From: Cichorium intybus
Lineage: Eukaryota; Streptophyta; Magnoliopsida; Asterales; Asteraceae
DNA: 64,000 nucleotides
Direction of reading: 5' to 3'
Assembly: GCA_023525715.1 (NCBI GenBank)
Contig: CM042012.1
Location: 45,795,441 to 45,859,440 of the forward strand
Below the pieces are notes generated by a model. The model ran no database searches. It saw only the letters and a list, made by a program, of their open reading frames with translations, and was not told the DNA's origin. The first letter of the stretch is position 1. Every line of letters begins with the position of its first letter. Shown here piece after piece: positions 9,606 to 21,777 of this stretch. The translations under genes and the position numbers were made by a program.

Positions 9606-11034
9606 TGCCTTGCTTGTCCCCAAGCAAGAGAGTTTTTCAATAAATTCTAACTAAGACTCAAATAATTTTTGACTGTGTTCAGTTTCAAAGTTTATTGCTT
9701 TATGAGTTAGAGTGAAATACTTTGTGAAAACATAATCAGAGTGTTCTTTGGAATTCATGGCTATCTAGAGAACCCTTGATTACGAATTTTCTGTCCACAA
9801 TGAAGTGTACTTACTCATTCAGATTCTAAAGGCCATTAAGGAATTGTCCATGACTTTCGATGCTGTCCGTGTAACGAGCTTTCGAAAATACCATCCCAGA
9901 CCAGACGATCTTAGGTGGTAAGGTGCATAAATGCCTCTTCGAGGCCACCCTTTTCGGACCTATCGGCTCGAACAACAAAGGCCACAGATTGACATTTCCT
10001 TCCTAAATTCCAAGCTTAAAACAGTCCAATCGTCTAACTCCTAAAACTCAACTTGTTTGACTAAACTAATAGCATGATAACAACTACATAGTATCTCTTG
10101 AAAGATACTAGTGCTATAAACAATCATAAATCATTCGTTTCAAACTTACAATTTATTAAAAAAAAAATTGAAAAAGTTGCTAAAATTTTGAAAATTGGTC
10201 ATTTCTGCAAAAATTTCAAAAAATACTCTTTCGACCGTCCACACCCCACACTTAAACCCGTACAACGTCCCCGTTGTACAAAATTTATTTAGAACAAGGG
10301 AGAAAGAGTTACCCCTTTGGACGGTAGATTGCTTGGTTGGTACTCGGTATCACAGGTACAAATTCGGACAAAAAGGTTCCTCGATTAACAATCCGGAGTT
10401 GTAGCGCAACAGTAAACACGCCGGTGGTCTAGACAAGTGGAGGGGGCACGGTGACCCCACACTTGTCTGAGACAACTCCTTCCCATTTGGTATAACATGC
10501 ATGACTCAACAAAAACATTAAATGCAAACAGATAAAGAAAATATACACAAGCAAAAAGATAAAGGTGTACAATTAAGCAAAATGTATGTGTTGCGGATGA
10601 CCACGGCGCGTGATTGAGGGACGCGCGTCGTGGTAATTACGTGAGTTGAAATCAACGTCGAATGGGAAAAGACCGCGTCGCGTACTAGAATGGTGTCGCG
10701 GCGTGGTAATTTCAGCAGATTACTCTAATTTCAAATCTCACAAAAAACAATTCAACACACCAAAACCATTGCTTTATTATTAATATCTAGTGCCTGCTGG
10801 AGGCTTATTGTCCTAACCAACTTTCTAAAAACAAATCTTTAAACTAATCCTAACAAAAATGCAAATAAAAAATGTACTAAAAAATAAAAATAATTACATC
10901 CATTCCTTTCAATTATGCGCAGTGTCCTCCTCCATGGGCTCCTCCTCTTCATCTCTGATCGTCGGCTGGGGTCTTGGTGGAACACACCTATGCTTTGCCA
11001 TGAGGGCGATCATGCAGTCTGCTAACCACAGGAG
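9606..11034. other. Athila 3' non-coding region
   Basis: Long untranslated stretch between the ATHILA ORF and the 3' LTR, normal for this lineage. It contains repeats of an ACCCCACACTTG motif (9593, about 10246 and 10455) and GCGTCGCG/GGCGCG boxes at about 10605-10705. No coding sequence is supported. Confidence 0.6.
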
Positions 11035-12184
11035 CTATGTCTGTGTATTCTCCGTTCTTTTGTCCACCTCATGTGCTGTATACGACTGGATCTGGTGCTC
11101 CCGCATGTGTGTCTCCATAGTTTCCTTAAGCGCCTTCACCTCATCCGCAAGGAAGCGGGATTCCATCATAGCTGGGGATAAACTGCGAGGTAAACCGGTG
11201 GCTGGCCTTGACCGTTTCTGAGATGTAGTCGGCTCAGACCGTAGTGCTGGGAAGGGCATACAGTCAACGGACGGGACTCCATCGTCCACATATATCACCT
11301 CCCGCGAGGTCGTCACAGGCGGGCAAAATAAAATTGGCAGGATAACCGCCAATCCGTCGGTAGTGTGCTCGGAAATTAATCCATACGAATCTGCCAGTCT
11401 AGTGATGAAATGCCCCCCTCCCAATGCGGTTATCGTCATAGGTGCATCAGTGATTTGCTTGAAATAGTCAGCGACAAAATATGGGATGTTGCAAGTTTCC
11501 AACATCCGTGTCACTGACCACATCAAGTCCAGTTCCCGGGACAAGACTTTTTCTTCATCCGCACGCGGCCACAGCATGGTGGTGATAAGTCGGTGCAACA
11601 TGCGGTGCGATGGCAAGTGTATGTAACATTCCCGGACAGTGTTTTCGTGGTACCGGGTGGAGGCTATCGTGCCCTAATACTCGGCTGGTGAAAAAGAATC
11701 ACCCATAGTACGGCTGGCGCGCCTGTGGAATACCCCGAAAGCCGGTGACTGTGACTGTCTTCAGTGTAGAGCTCGATGTGGTACCCGAACTCCGCAAGGT
11801 ACAGCTGCGGTCCTGATTTCCCAGACGAAATCTCACAGTCTCCTCGGTATCCATGCCAGTCTGTTTGTTACCAAAGTGATAACTGGCGAGGAATTGAAGG
11901 ATGACCTCGTGGTACACAGGATCGTTCATTTGTGTTGCGTTTTCCGGAGCCCGGCAAGTATAAGTTAACTCCCCGTCTTCATACCCTCCTTGGACTAGCC
12001 AGTCCTTCAGATGATCTAGAATTCGGGACTCCCTGGTCAAGTCCCAATTGACTGTGCGGCAGGGCAATATGCGTTTGTTTTTACACAGACCCCGACGGTT
12101 GAAAAAGCTGGCCGCGCGGACCCGATCAGTCTGTGTAGTCAAGGAGTTCCAGTCGATTGTTTCAGAGCTACCTGATGACAACAT
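11035..12184 (-). pseudogene. ATHILA-type ORF (env position), frameshifted
   Basis: Minus-strand coding region after integrase, from an ATG at 12184 (MLSSGSSETIDWNSLT) to about 11035. The stretch containing VRFRLGNQDRSCTLR resembles the ATHILA ORF-1 family of plant gypsy elements; the function is unknown and it sits where env would be. The first frame (down to 11699) is replaced by another frame between about 11700 and 11810, and that continues to 11035, so there is a frameshift near the RSCTLR motif. The C-terminal third is hydrophilic, with a possible coiled coil (LADEVKALKETMETHMREH). No clear transmembrane segment is seen. Confidence 0.65.
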
Positions 12185-12985
12185 GATGCCTGCAGAATGT
12201 ATAAAAATCGAGAATGAGTTGACTGTCCAGAGGTTCAACGCGACGCGCACGTAACATCCCGCGACGCGCTTAATGAACATTCATGTTGCGCGTCGTGGGC
12301 TGTACAGCCCGCGGCGCGGTGAACGATTTCAGCCAAAAAGAATCGATCATTCTATCTAATTCAATCCAAATAACTCTAATCTACCAATTGGGTTTCATGA
12401 AGTACAGTACTATAAACCTAATTTGACTATCAATTGCATCATATGATTACGACATGGTGAATTACAGCATTATTTAGGCAAGTTCAAGACTTATAAAAGA
12501 CAAAGAGAAGTAAAGAAGAACTTACTTGAATTTCAGTGAAGAGAAAAGAATGTAGATGACTTGATTGATTGAGAGCTTTTTACCGCAGTGAAAAGAATCA
12601 CGAATTACACAACTTGATTATATGCAGGTGTGGGAATTTTGGATAGCTATTCAAAATTCTGTTTTAGTGATTATCTTAAAATTCAAATTAAGAAAAGGCC
12701 GCGGCGCGGGAAGCTTCTATCCGCGTCGCGTATAAAAATCTGATTTTAATTGTAATCGCAAAAACTCGATACGCGCGGCGCGGATCCTAAGATCCCGCGT
12801 CGCGGTATCGCAAAATTACCAAAATGACCCCACACTCGCTCTTTACTCACCGTGATCAGAATGGATGTGATGAATTACTATGCAAATGTACAAATGATGA
12901 TCGAGTTGCCTCGCGACAAGCACTAAGTTTAACGTCTTCAGCCAGACATACACTTACCTGATTTATGCAGTATACACTGGAACAT
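12185..12985. other. Spacer between integrase and ATHILA ORF
   Basis: Non-coding, AT-rich, with clustered CpG-rich boxes (about 12240-12320, 12700-12735 and 12770-12810) of the form CGCGTCGCG, CGCGGCGCG or GCGACGCG. No ORF of interest. Confidence 0.55.
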
Positions 12986-13801
12986 CTACCACGAACTCGA
13001 CTGTCTCCACCTCCAGTTCTGGAACGTTCCCGCCACGACATAAGGTTTGAGCCTATGTCCATTGACTTTAAATGGTTGACCACCTTTCAAGTCCTGAATC
13101 TCTACTGCACCATAGTCTGTGATGCTAACCACTGCATAGGGACCATTCCATTTACTCTTGAGTTTCGCGGGGAACATCTTCAATCGCGAGTTGTACAACC
13201 AAACTTTCTGCCCTACCTCAAAAATTTTCAAGCGGAGCTTGGCGTCATGATATCGTTTCATCTTTGATTTGTAAGTGGCTGCATTTTCGTATGCTTCATC
13301 TCGTAGCTCTTCTAACTCTGACAATTGGAGTTTCCTTTCTTTTCCTGCTTACGTATAGTCTATGTTGACTTGTTTGACCGCCCATAAGGCACGGTTGGCA
13401 AGCTCAACCGGCAGATGACAGCCTTTCCCATAAACCAGCCGATATGGAGTGGTTCCAATCGGTGTCTTGAAAGCAGTTCGATATGCCCAAAGTGCGTCAT
13501 CCAGCCTTAGTGACCAATCTTTCCTATCGATTTTGACAGTCTTTTGTAGAATTTCCATTATCCGCCTGTTAGATACTTCTACTTGGCCACTCGTCTGCGG
13601 ATGATAGGGTGTTGCAATCCGATGATTCACTCCATAGTGCTTTAGCAACCTTCCAAATTTAAAATTCTTGAAGTGAGACCCTCCATCACTTATGATTACT
13701 CGTGGAACTCCATGCCTAGTGAAAATGTTTTTCTTCACGAATTTACACACCACATGGTGGTCATTCGTACGAGTCGCCTCTGCCTCGATCCATTTAGACA
13801 C
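12986..13801 (-). pseudogene. Athila integrase core, 3' part of pol
   Basis: The minus-strand frame begins at the target site of the solo LTR (MSKWIEA) and contains [10 protein letters not shown] and [15 protein letters not shown], the second Asp and the Glu region of the D,D35E integrase core. It continues through [20 protein letters not shown] to the C-terminal [19 protein letters not shown] region. An in-frame TAA lies at 13349-13351. The first catalytic Asp would lie in the part of pol on the other side of the solo LTR. Confidence 0.85.
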
Positions 13802-13806
13802 ATAAT

Positions 13807-14558
13807 TGTTGGATTAGGTGTCTAAGCCATGACTTTATATTTATCTTGTTAATAGAAGCAAAGTCTATTTGGGTTGCCCTCATAGCATGAGGATTGATGT
13901 AGAAGTCAGTAGAGAGAAAGGTTGATTTATTAATTGTTTAATAAATCAATAGAAATAAATAAATAGTTTATTAATATATTTAAGTGTTAATATATTAATT
14001 AGAAACTATAATAATTAATTAGAAATTAATCTGGAATTAATTGGATTTAATTTGAAGACTAATTTAATTAATTAAAAGTACAGGGACTCGTTCTGTAATT
14101 ATTCAATAGTTGAATATTGACTGGCGAGTGGACAAGAGTGGAAGGTGGCGAGATTTGGTGGTGACACCACAAATCTCGAAACCCTAATTAGGGTTTAATA
14201 AAGCCTTGTCCAATTGGCAAAAGGCTTGCCAAAGTTGGGCTCTAGTGTTTTAAGCTGTGCCACTTGATACTATAAATAGGGAACCCCTGGGGAACCCTAA
14301 ACCTGTGCCAACTCTCTCTCTGTGGATACTCTGCTGTCTTCTCTCCTCCATTGCTTGGGTGTGACTCCATTTGAGGCATTGTGCTGCTAGCTTCTGGATC
14401 AGGAATCAAAGGTTGGTTCTTCTGTTTTTATACTTTAGATTTAAATTGTTGGCCTTAGTTTTTAGTTTATTATCTTCATAGAAGAAAACATAGATCTTTC
14501 TAGGGTTGCATGTGAACCATAAGGATTACTTGTTCATTGATTGCTAGAAAACCCTTCA
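13807..14558 (+). mobile_element. Solo LTR of a copia element
   Basis: 752 bp starting TGTTGGATTAGGTGTCTAAG and ending AACCCTTCA, flanked on both sides by ATAAT (13802-13806 and 14559-14563). It interrupts the Athila integrase reading frame. It belongs to the same LTR family as copia-3 (772 bp), copia-5 and copia-V, and its first 60 bp are closest to copia-V. A solo LTR with perfect TSDs is the product of LTR-LTR recombination. Confidence 0.93.
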
Positions 14559-15688
14559 ATAATCCACTGCTACCAGAATGTAAACATAACCATGTGACGT
14601 AGGAAATGGACCCATGAAGTCAATTCCCCAGACATCGAAAATGTCTACTACCAAGATTGGGTTCAAGGGCATCTGATCCCTTTTTGATATGTTTCCTAAC
14701 TGTTAGCAGTTGAGGCATTCTTTAGCAGTTTTATGCGCGTCCCTGAAGATTGTTGGCAAGTATAATCCTACTTCGAGAATCTTGTACCCTGTCTTTTTAC
14801 CACTAAAATGCCCTCCACATGCTGACGCGTGGCAGTGCTCCAATACTTCACTGATTTCACTATCGGGTACACATCGCCGAATTATTTGATCCTCTTCCAC
14901 CTTGAAAAGATCAGGATCATCCCATATAAATCTTTTCGCATATGTGCAAAATTGCTTCTGTCGTTGTTTGGTCCAATGCGTCGTTATTGCTCCTGTGGCC
15001 AAGAAATTCACATAGTTCGCGTACCAAGGAGCCCCCGCAAGCTCCAGCAGCTGCTCATCTAGGAATGAATCCTTAATTCCTACTTCCAGTCCTTCAGCTG
15101 GCAATCTAGAAAGATGGTCTGCCACGACATTTTCTGCTCCCTTTTTGTCTTTAATCTCCACATCAAACTCTTGCAACAGAAGTATCCATCTAATCAATCT
15201 TGGTTTAGACTCCTTCTTTGCAAGCAAGTGTCTGACAGCGCTATGATCAGTGTAACTACTACCTTGGATCCCCAAATGTATGATCGAAACTTATCTAATG
15301 CAAATACTACGACAAGTAACTCTTTTTCAGTAGTTGTATAATTTAATTGAGCTTCAGAAAAAGTTTTACTAGCAGAGCAAATAACTACAGGTTTCCGATC
15401 AACTTTTTGACCTAATACTGCACCAGCAGCATAGTCACTGGCGTCACACATTATTTCGAACAGTTGAGTCCAATCAGGCGGTTTCAGGATAGGAGCTTCG
15501 TCCAATTTATTTTTGAGGATATTAAATGCTTTTACACATTCTTCATCAAAAATAAATGGCGCGTCTTTCAAAAGAAGACCGCAGAGAGGTTTGGAAATGG
15601 TACTAAAATCTTTAATAAACCTACGATAGAAACCCGCGTGACCTAAAAAAGATCTAACCCCTTTTACAGATGTTGGGGTGGCAACGTG
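14559..15688 (-). pseudogene. Athila RNase H and integrase zinc-finger region
   Basis: Minus-strand continuation of pol between copia-3 and the solo LTR. RNase H (about 15571-15200) includes CDASDYAAGAVLGQ and [18 protein letters not shown] frameshift near 15240 joins it to the frame of 15275-14703 with [14 protein letters not shown] and a chromatin-side integrase HHCC region ending KECLNC. A TAA follows that last Cys at 14703. Several further stops prevent a full product. Confidence 0.85.
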
Positions 15689-15693
15689 GATAT

Positions 15694-16465
15694 TGTTGGA
15701 TTAGGTGTCTAAGTCATGACTTATAATTGTATTTATCTTATGAATAAAAGCAAAGTCCATTTGGGTTGCCCTCATAGATGGAGGATAGATGTATAGTTCA
15801 GTAGAGAGAATAGTTCATTTATTAATTGTATAATAAATCAATAGAAAATATATATATGGTTTATTAATATATTTAAGTGATAATATATTAATTAGAAACC
15901 ATGATAATTAATTAAGCTTTAATCTAGAATTAATTGGATTTAATTCAGTGATTAAATTAATTAATTAAAAGGTGCAGGGACTGGTTTGGCATTTATTCAA
16001 TAGTTGAATAACTGGCCAGGTAAAAACCTGGGGCAAAGTTGGCGCCACCCTGGAGGAGCCTCCAGGGTTTTGGCGAAACCCTATTAGGGTTTTGGGGAGT
16101 CTGTTCCAAGTGTCCAAAAGCCTTGTCCACTTGGAGGCTTTCTAGGGTTTCAGGTGTAACCCTAGGAGGCTATATAAGGAACCCCCTGAGTGCCCTAAAT
16201 CCCACGCCTCCCTCTCTCTGGAATTACTCTGCTAGAATAATTCTTCCATCACTTGGGTGTGACTTGCATTTGAGGCAGGATTCTTTTGCTGCTTGCTTGA
16301 AGGATCATAAGATCAAAGGTTGGTTTTCCTAATTCTTCTTTAGAATTGAATTGTATCCTTTAGGTTTTTAGTTCTAATATTCATAGAAGAAAACATAGAT
16401 CTTATTAGGGTTGCATGTGAACCTTAGGAATATTTTGTGTTCATTGATTGCATAGAAACCCTTCA
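15694..16465 (+). repeat. 5' LTR of copia-3
   Basis: Starts TGTTGGATTAGG and ends AACCCTTCA. Contains a likely TATA box (GGCTATATAAGGAACCCC, about 16167-16184). A chance 97-codon ORF lies inside it and recurs in the other family LTRs. Confidence 0.95.
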
Positions 16466-16466
16466 G

Positions 16467-16478
16467 TGGTATCAGAGC
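16467..16478 (+). promoter_or_regulatory. Primer-binding site of copia-3
   Basis: TGGTATCAGAGC, complementary to the 3' end of initiator tRNA-Met, one base after the LTR. Confidence 0.93.
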
Positions 16479-17746
16479 TTAGGCTGTTTTCTTGTGAATT
16501 GGTTTGAACTGCTTAAGATCTGTTCTTGCCTTGAGGTATTTTGCGAAAATACCTCCTTGGGAGGCTTGAAAGTCGACGGCTTGGCTAGGGTTTCCTAACC
16601 CTAGCCGCCATGCCCTAATGGTCCCCTTAGATTGCTTGATTTGTTTGCCATAATTGTGTGTTGTTATTTTTGGTAATAAGATCAATTAAAATAACTTGAA
16701 CCCTTCTTGTTTTGGCTTGTTAATTTCGAGAATCACAAGAACCAATACAGATAAATTAATTTGATTAATTTGGTAATCTGTAACCTAGATTTAATTAGTT
16801 TAATTAATTGATTAATTAAAAGACCAATTAAATCAGTTTAAAGAATTAATTAAAATTTTCAAAAAATTAGTATAATTTGCGAAAATTAGAATTAAATTAA
16901 TTCTAAAATATTTTAATGAGATTAAAATATATCTTATATGTATTTATGATTAAAAGTTAATTTAATATATATAAGAAAATTGGTTAGTCTACCGTTAGTA
17001 GGCCTCATTCACAAAACTGTCTTATAAAGAGGGTATAAGGCAACTGACTATAAAATGTTAGTCTAATGGGTATCTACTTTTACCCACCGCTCTCCTGGTC
17101 AGTCGAGTGTCGTTAGCCGAACGGGTATGATAGAACCGCTAAGCCTCTTAAAAGTATAATGCTATAATTGAAAGTACTAGAACCCTAAACAAATCCCAAT
17201 CTAGTTACTTTAAGTTAAAAAATGTGAATTGGTGCTAATCCATGAAATTGTACATTGCACCTTGTGGAATGTTGGTGGAGCGTGTGTGGTTTACGGCACG
17301 CCAACTAGGGTCCGCAATGAGTCGCGATGAGTTTCTTGATTTTGTCATTATTAACGGAGCATGTGTGGATTACCGGCACGTTAATTAGAGATGACAATTG
17401 ACTTCAAGAGTACCAAGAAATTTGCATGGTTATTCACACCCGGTTTGTGATCCTCGGTATCCCAGTCACAAACAGCGGGGCATTCCCGAGATTAAAACAT
17501 GCTATCGAACAGTTCGGTAAATCTCAATGAAACTAGGAATTCCATTATAATATGATTATGTTTCCGCGGTGGAATTGGCTGAATCCTCATTCGCCTACCT
17601 TATAAAATTTACAATATTGATTACGGCATCCCTTTTCGGTATTGTAGATTGTTATTGTAGGATCCTAGCCTTATATTTGTTCTTGGGTGAATATAAGGAT
17701 TATTATTATTATTATATCTAATTAAAACTAACTTCTTCTTGTTCAG
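16479..17746 (+). other. Copia-3 untranslated leader
   Basis: AT-rich leader of about 1.27 kb. It carries two copies of a conserved box, GGAGC(N)TGTGTGG...GGCAC, at 17277-17299 and 17356-17379. The leader of copia-V (about 46742-47960) is homologous and has the same pair of boxes at nearly the same spacing (79-80 bp). No ORF precedes gag. Confidence 0.7.
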
Positions 17747-18595
17747 ATGTCTTCTGACCAATCCGTTCCCCACTCAAATCCCGGTAATGTCACCTTGATT
17801 CTGTCATTATGCTCAAAAGTGACGTTGGACGGCACTAACTATAATGACTGGATCCGCAACATCAAAATGGCTCTAAGGTTTGAACATAAAGAGTATGTTC
17901 TGGAAACCGAGCTTGTTGATGTGGACACTGAAACCGCTACTCCCAAGGAAATCGCTGTGTACACTAAACACTCTGATGATGCAACCAAAGTGGCTTGCAT
18001 CATGATCGCTACTATGAACCCTAAACTGCAGCATATCTATGAGGACTATTGGCCTTACGAGATGCATAAAGAGCTCGCGGAAAGGTTCCGTAAGCAAGAG
18101 CGTATCGAAAGGCATGAGGTTGTAAAAGATTTCACTAACAGCAAGCCCAAGGAGGGTGAGTCCATCTGTGCACATGTGCAGAGGATGCATGGTTATGTGG
18201 AAAGGCTTAGGAAGCTGGAAATGCCTGTCCATGAGGATTTAGTAGTTGACATAGTGCTAAACTCCTTGCCCAGTTCTTATGACCAGTTCACACTAGCGTA
18301 TCATTTGAACAAAAACCAGGAAAATCTAGCTGAGTTACACCGCATACTTCGTACGGCTGAGGACGGGATGAAGGGAAAGGTTGTGCTCCCTGTCAACCCG
18401 CCTGTCCTGGCTATTGGCTCCGGAAAGGGAAAGAAACGGAAAGGCCCACCTAAGCAGAACTGGAGGGAAAAGACTCATGTCGGGTCATCTAGCGGTGCCC
18501 CGAAAGGTAAGTCTTCTGGAATTTCACATGTTCGGAACCCCAAAGAGGCCGACTGCTTTTACTGCAAGCAGAAGGGTCATTGGAAGAGGAGCTGA
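17747..18595 (+). pseudogene. Copia-3 gag, stop inside the zinc knuckle
   Basis: The ATG at 17747 opens a 282-aa gag with a UBN2-type capsid region (for example NYNDWIRNIKMAL and LNSLPSSYDQFTLAYH), then a basic region and a CCHC zinc knuckle CFYCKQKGHWKRS at the C-terminus. The fourth ligand position of the CX2CX4HX4C knuckle is a TGA stop (18593-18595). In an autonomous element the frame would run on into protease. Gag normally forms the virus-like particle in the cytoplasm; this one would be truncated just before completing the knuckle. Confidence 0.88.
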
Positions 18596-21500
18596 CCAAC
18601 GCATCTGCAAGACGTCAAGGACGGTAAAGTGAAACCGTCACAGGCAGGTACGTATTCTATATCTAATAACTCATCTTTTCCCCGTTCATGGGTCCTTAAT
18701 ACAGGATGTGGTTTTCATATCTGTTCTGATTTGTAGGGCCTAGAGGGAAGTAGGGAGCTAGAGCATGGCAGACTGAACCTGGTCATGGGGAATAGGCGAA
18801 CGTCACCTGTTACCAAGATCGGTGTTTATGGACTGATGCTGAGTAGTGGAGTTAGATTAGATTTACATAATTGTTGCTATGCGCCTGATATGGCAAAGAA
18901 CATAATTTCATTTCATGCATTGTTTAAACAAGGATTTTATTACGAGTTTAATAAATTGAATGGTTCAATTTCAGTTTTCAAAAATAATGTTTTCATATTT
19001 AATGCTATGCCTTGTGATGGAGTGTATGAATCTATTATGTGTGTTGATAATTATGGTAAAAATGTATTAACTATTGATGCTTCAAGCGGTATAGAAAAGG
19101 TATGTCTGTGGCATTGTCGCCTTGGCCATGTAAACAATAAACGCATCGCCCAACTCCAAAAGGATGGAGTGTTGGAATCATTCGACCTAGGTCGGATGAT
19201 GTATGCGAATCTTGCTTACTTGGCAAGATCACAAAATCACCATTCAAAGGTTCCTTTGAAAGAGGTGAAGGTCTGTTGGATATCATACACACAGATGTGT
19301 GTGGTCTCTTCAGAACAACCACTAGAGATGGCGCGCGGTTCTATGTGACCTTTACCGACGATTTTAGTAGATATGGGTATGTCTACTTAATCAAGAATAA
19401 GTCGGATACCTTTGAAAAGTTCAAAGAGTTTAAGAATGAAGTGGAAAATCAATTGGGCAAAAAGATAAAGATGCTTAGATCCGACAGTGGCGGTGAGTAT
19501 CTTAGTATCGAGTTTCTCGATTACCTCAAGGAATGTGGAATTGTTTCACAGTTGTCGTCTCCAAGAACACCTCAGCTGAATGGTGTTGCTGAGAGGCGAA
19601 ACCGAACCTTGTTGGACATGGTTCGTCCCATGATGAGTCGAGCCTCACTTCCAATCCATTTCTGGGGTATGCCTTAGAGACTGCCGCCCATATCCTAAAT
19701 CTTGTCCCAACTAAGAAGGTTGCGAAAACACCGCACGAGATGTGGAAGGGGAAATTTCCCGCGTTGGCACACATCAAAGTCTGGGGCTGTGAAGCATTCG
19801 TGAGACGAGATACTTCAGATAAGCTTGCAGAAAGAAGTGAGAGGTGTTACTGCATCGGATACCCGAAACAGTCTTTTGGATACTTGTTCTACAGACCAAG
19901 AGAGGACATGGTCTTTGTAGCAAGACGGGGGCTCTTTCGAGAGAGAGAACTCATATCCAAAGAGGACAATGGGAGTACGATCGATCTCGAAGAAATTCAG
20001 GAGTCGCCCGATGAAACAACCTTGGAAGAAACTAGCAACCAACATGAGGAAGAAGTTCCTGTTGGACCCACCGACATTTCGTTGCCCCTTAGGCATTCAT
20101 GTAGAGTTAGCATGTCGCCCGAGTTCTATGGTTTCTATATTACTTCGGACGGAGACACGTTAGTCAGTGATCGTACATTGACTAATTTGGATGAGCCGGC
20201 TAACTACCGTGAAGCAGTGGCAGACCTCGAGTCTGGAAAATGGAAAGAGGCAATGGACAGCGAGATAAAGTCCATGTATGACAATCAAGTTTGGAACATG
20301 GTTGACAATGTACCGGGTCGAAAGACAGTCGGATGCAAGTGGATCTTCAAAAAGAAGACCGATATGGATGGAAAAGTGCATACTTATAAAGCTCGGTTGG
20401 TTGTGAAGGGATTCACTCAAACCCCGGGGGTTGACTATGATGAAACCTTCTCACCAGTAGCCAAGATTAAGTCAATCAGGATAATGCTTGCTATAGCTGC
20501 ATTTCATGATTATGAAATCTGGCAGATGGATGTCAAAACCGCTTTCCTTAACGGGAAACTAACTGAAGATGTTTACATGAGTCATCCAGAAGGTTTTGTA
20601 GACACAAAGCACCCTGATAAAGTATGTAAGCTTGAAAGATCAATCTACGGGTTGAAGCAAGCATCTCGCAGCTGGAATCTTTGCTTCCATGAGAAAGTCA
20701 AAGAGTTTGGTTTCTCTAGGAGTGAAGATGAGTCCTGTGTATATGTCAAGGCTAGTGGGAGTATAGTCACTTTCCTGGTGCTGTATGTTGATGACATACT
20801 ACTCATGGGAAACGACATTCCAACCTTGCAAAATGTTAAGGCCTCGGCTCGGGAAGTGTTTCGCCATGAAAGACCTAGGGGAAGCGGCTTATATTCTTGG
20901 GATAAGAATACTTAGAGAGAGAAAGAGAAAATTGATAGGTTTAAGCCAGTGTACATATTTGGAAAAGGTGTTAAATAGATTTAACATTGAAAATTCCAAA
21001 AAGGGAGAGTTACCAATCCAAAGTAATACTAAATTGAGTAAGACTCAAAGTCCGAGTACCGATAAGGAAATAGCTGAAATGAGTCGGGTGCCTTATGCTT
21101 CGGCAGTAGGGTCGATCATGTACGCTATGACATGTACTCGTCCCGACGTATCCTATGCACTGAGCATAGTTAGTCGGTTCCAGGGTAATCCTGGAAAAGC
21201 ACATTGGATTGCAGTCAAGAACGTACTCAAGTATCTGCGAAGGACAAAGAATATGGTATTAGTCCTTGGTGGCAGTGATGAGTTAAAAGTGAGTGGATAT
21301 ACAGATGCCAGCTTCCAGACAGATAGGGACAGTGGACGGTTCCAGTCGGGCTAGGTATTTCTTTTGAACGGTGGAGCGGTCACTTGGAAAAGTTCCAAGC
21401 AGGAAACGGTGGTTGATTCAACGTGCGAATCAGAGTACATCGCAGCAAGTGAAGCGTCTAAGGAAGCGGCTTGGCTGAAGAACTTCATCGGGGACCTTGG

Positions 21501-21777
21501 AGTTGTCCCGAGCATTCAGGACCCGGTGGAACTTTTCTGCGATAATGAAGGAGCGGTCGCCTTGACAAAGGAACCGTGAGACCATGGAAAGTCCAGGCAT
21601 ATCGAAAGAAAGTACCACTAAATTCGACATCAAGTAGAAGAAGGGCACTTACTGGTTAAGCGAGTATCATCAGAAGACAATCCTGTAGATCCTTTTACTA
21701 AGGCTCTGAATAGGATCAAGCACAATCAGCATGCTCGGAGCATTGGATTGAAGGATGATATTAGTTTTAGTAATTAG
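18596..21777 (+). pseudogene. Copia-3 pol, multiply broken
   Basis: Order: protease (about 18690, NTGCG), pre-integrase and integrase (about 18900-19900, with HTDVCG, FTDDFSRYGYV and the Glu region), linker, RT (20160-20900, MDVKTAFLNG, LYVDD at about 20780), RNase H to TAG 21775-21777. Lesions: the protease active site reads N in place of D; TAG at 18734-18736; frameshifts near 19190, 19670 and 20850; in-frame stops near 21353, 21577 and 21620. The domain order (integrase before RT) is Ty1/copia. It is very similar to copia-5 over the whole length. Confidence 0.9.

Noticed and set aside
10859..11221. 120-codon plus-strand ORF
   Set aside because: Antisense to the ATHILA-type ORF, with poor composition at its start. 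A shadow frame.
16039..16332. 97-codon ORF beginning MAPPWRSLQGFGETLLG, recurring at 22932-23225 and 59464-59757
   Set aside because: It lies wholly inside the copia-family LTR in all three places. Conservation is explained by LTR identity, and the frame spans the TATA region and transcript start.
16467..16478. tRNA-like sequence TGGTATCAGAGC and similar sites
   Set aside because: These are primer-binding sites complementary to tRNA-iMet next to LTRs, not tRNA genes. No cloverleaf could be drawn.
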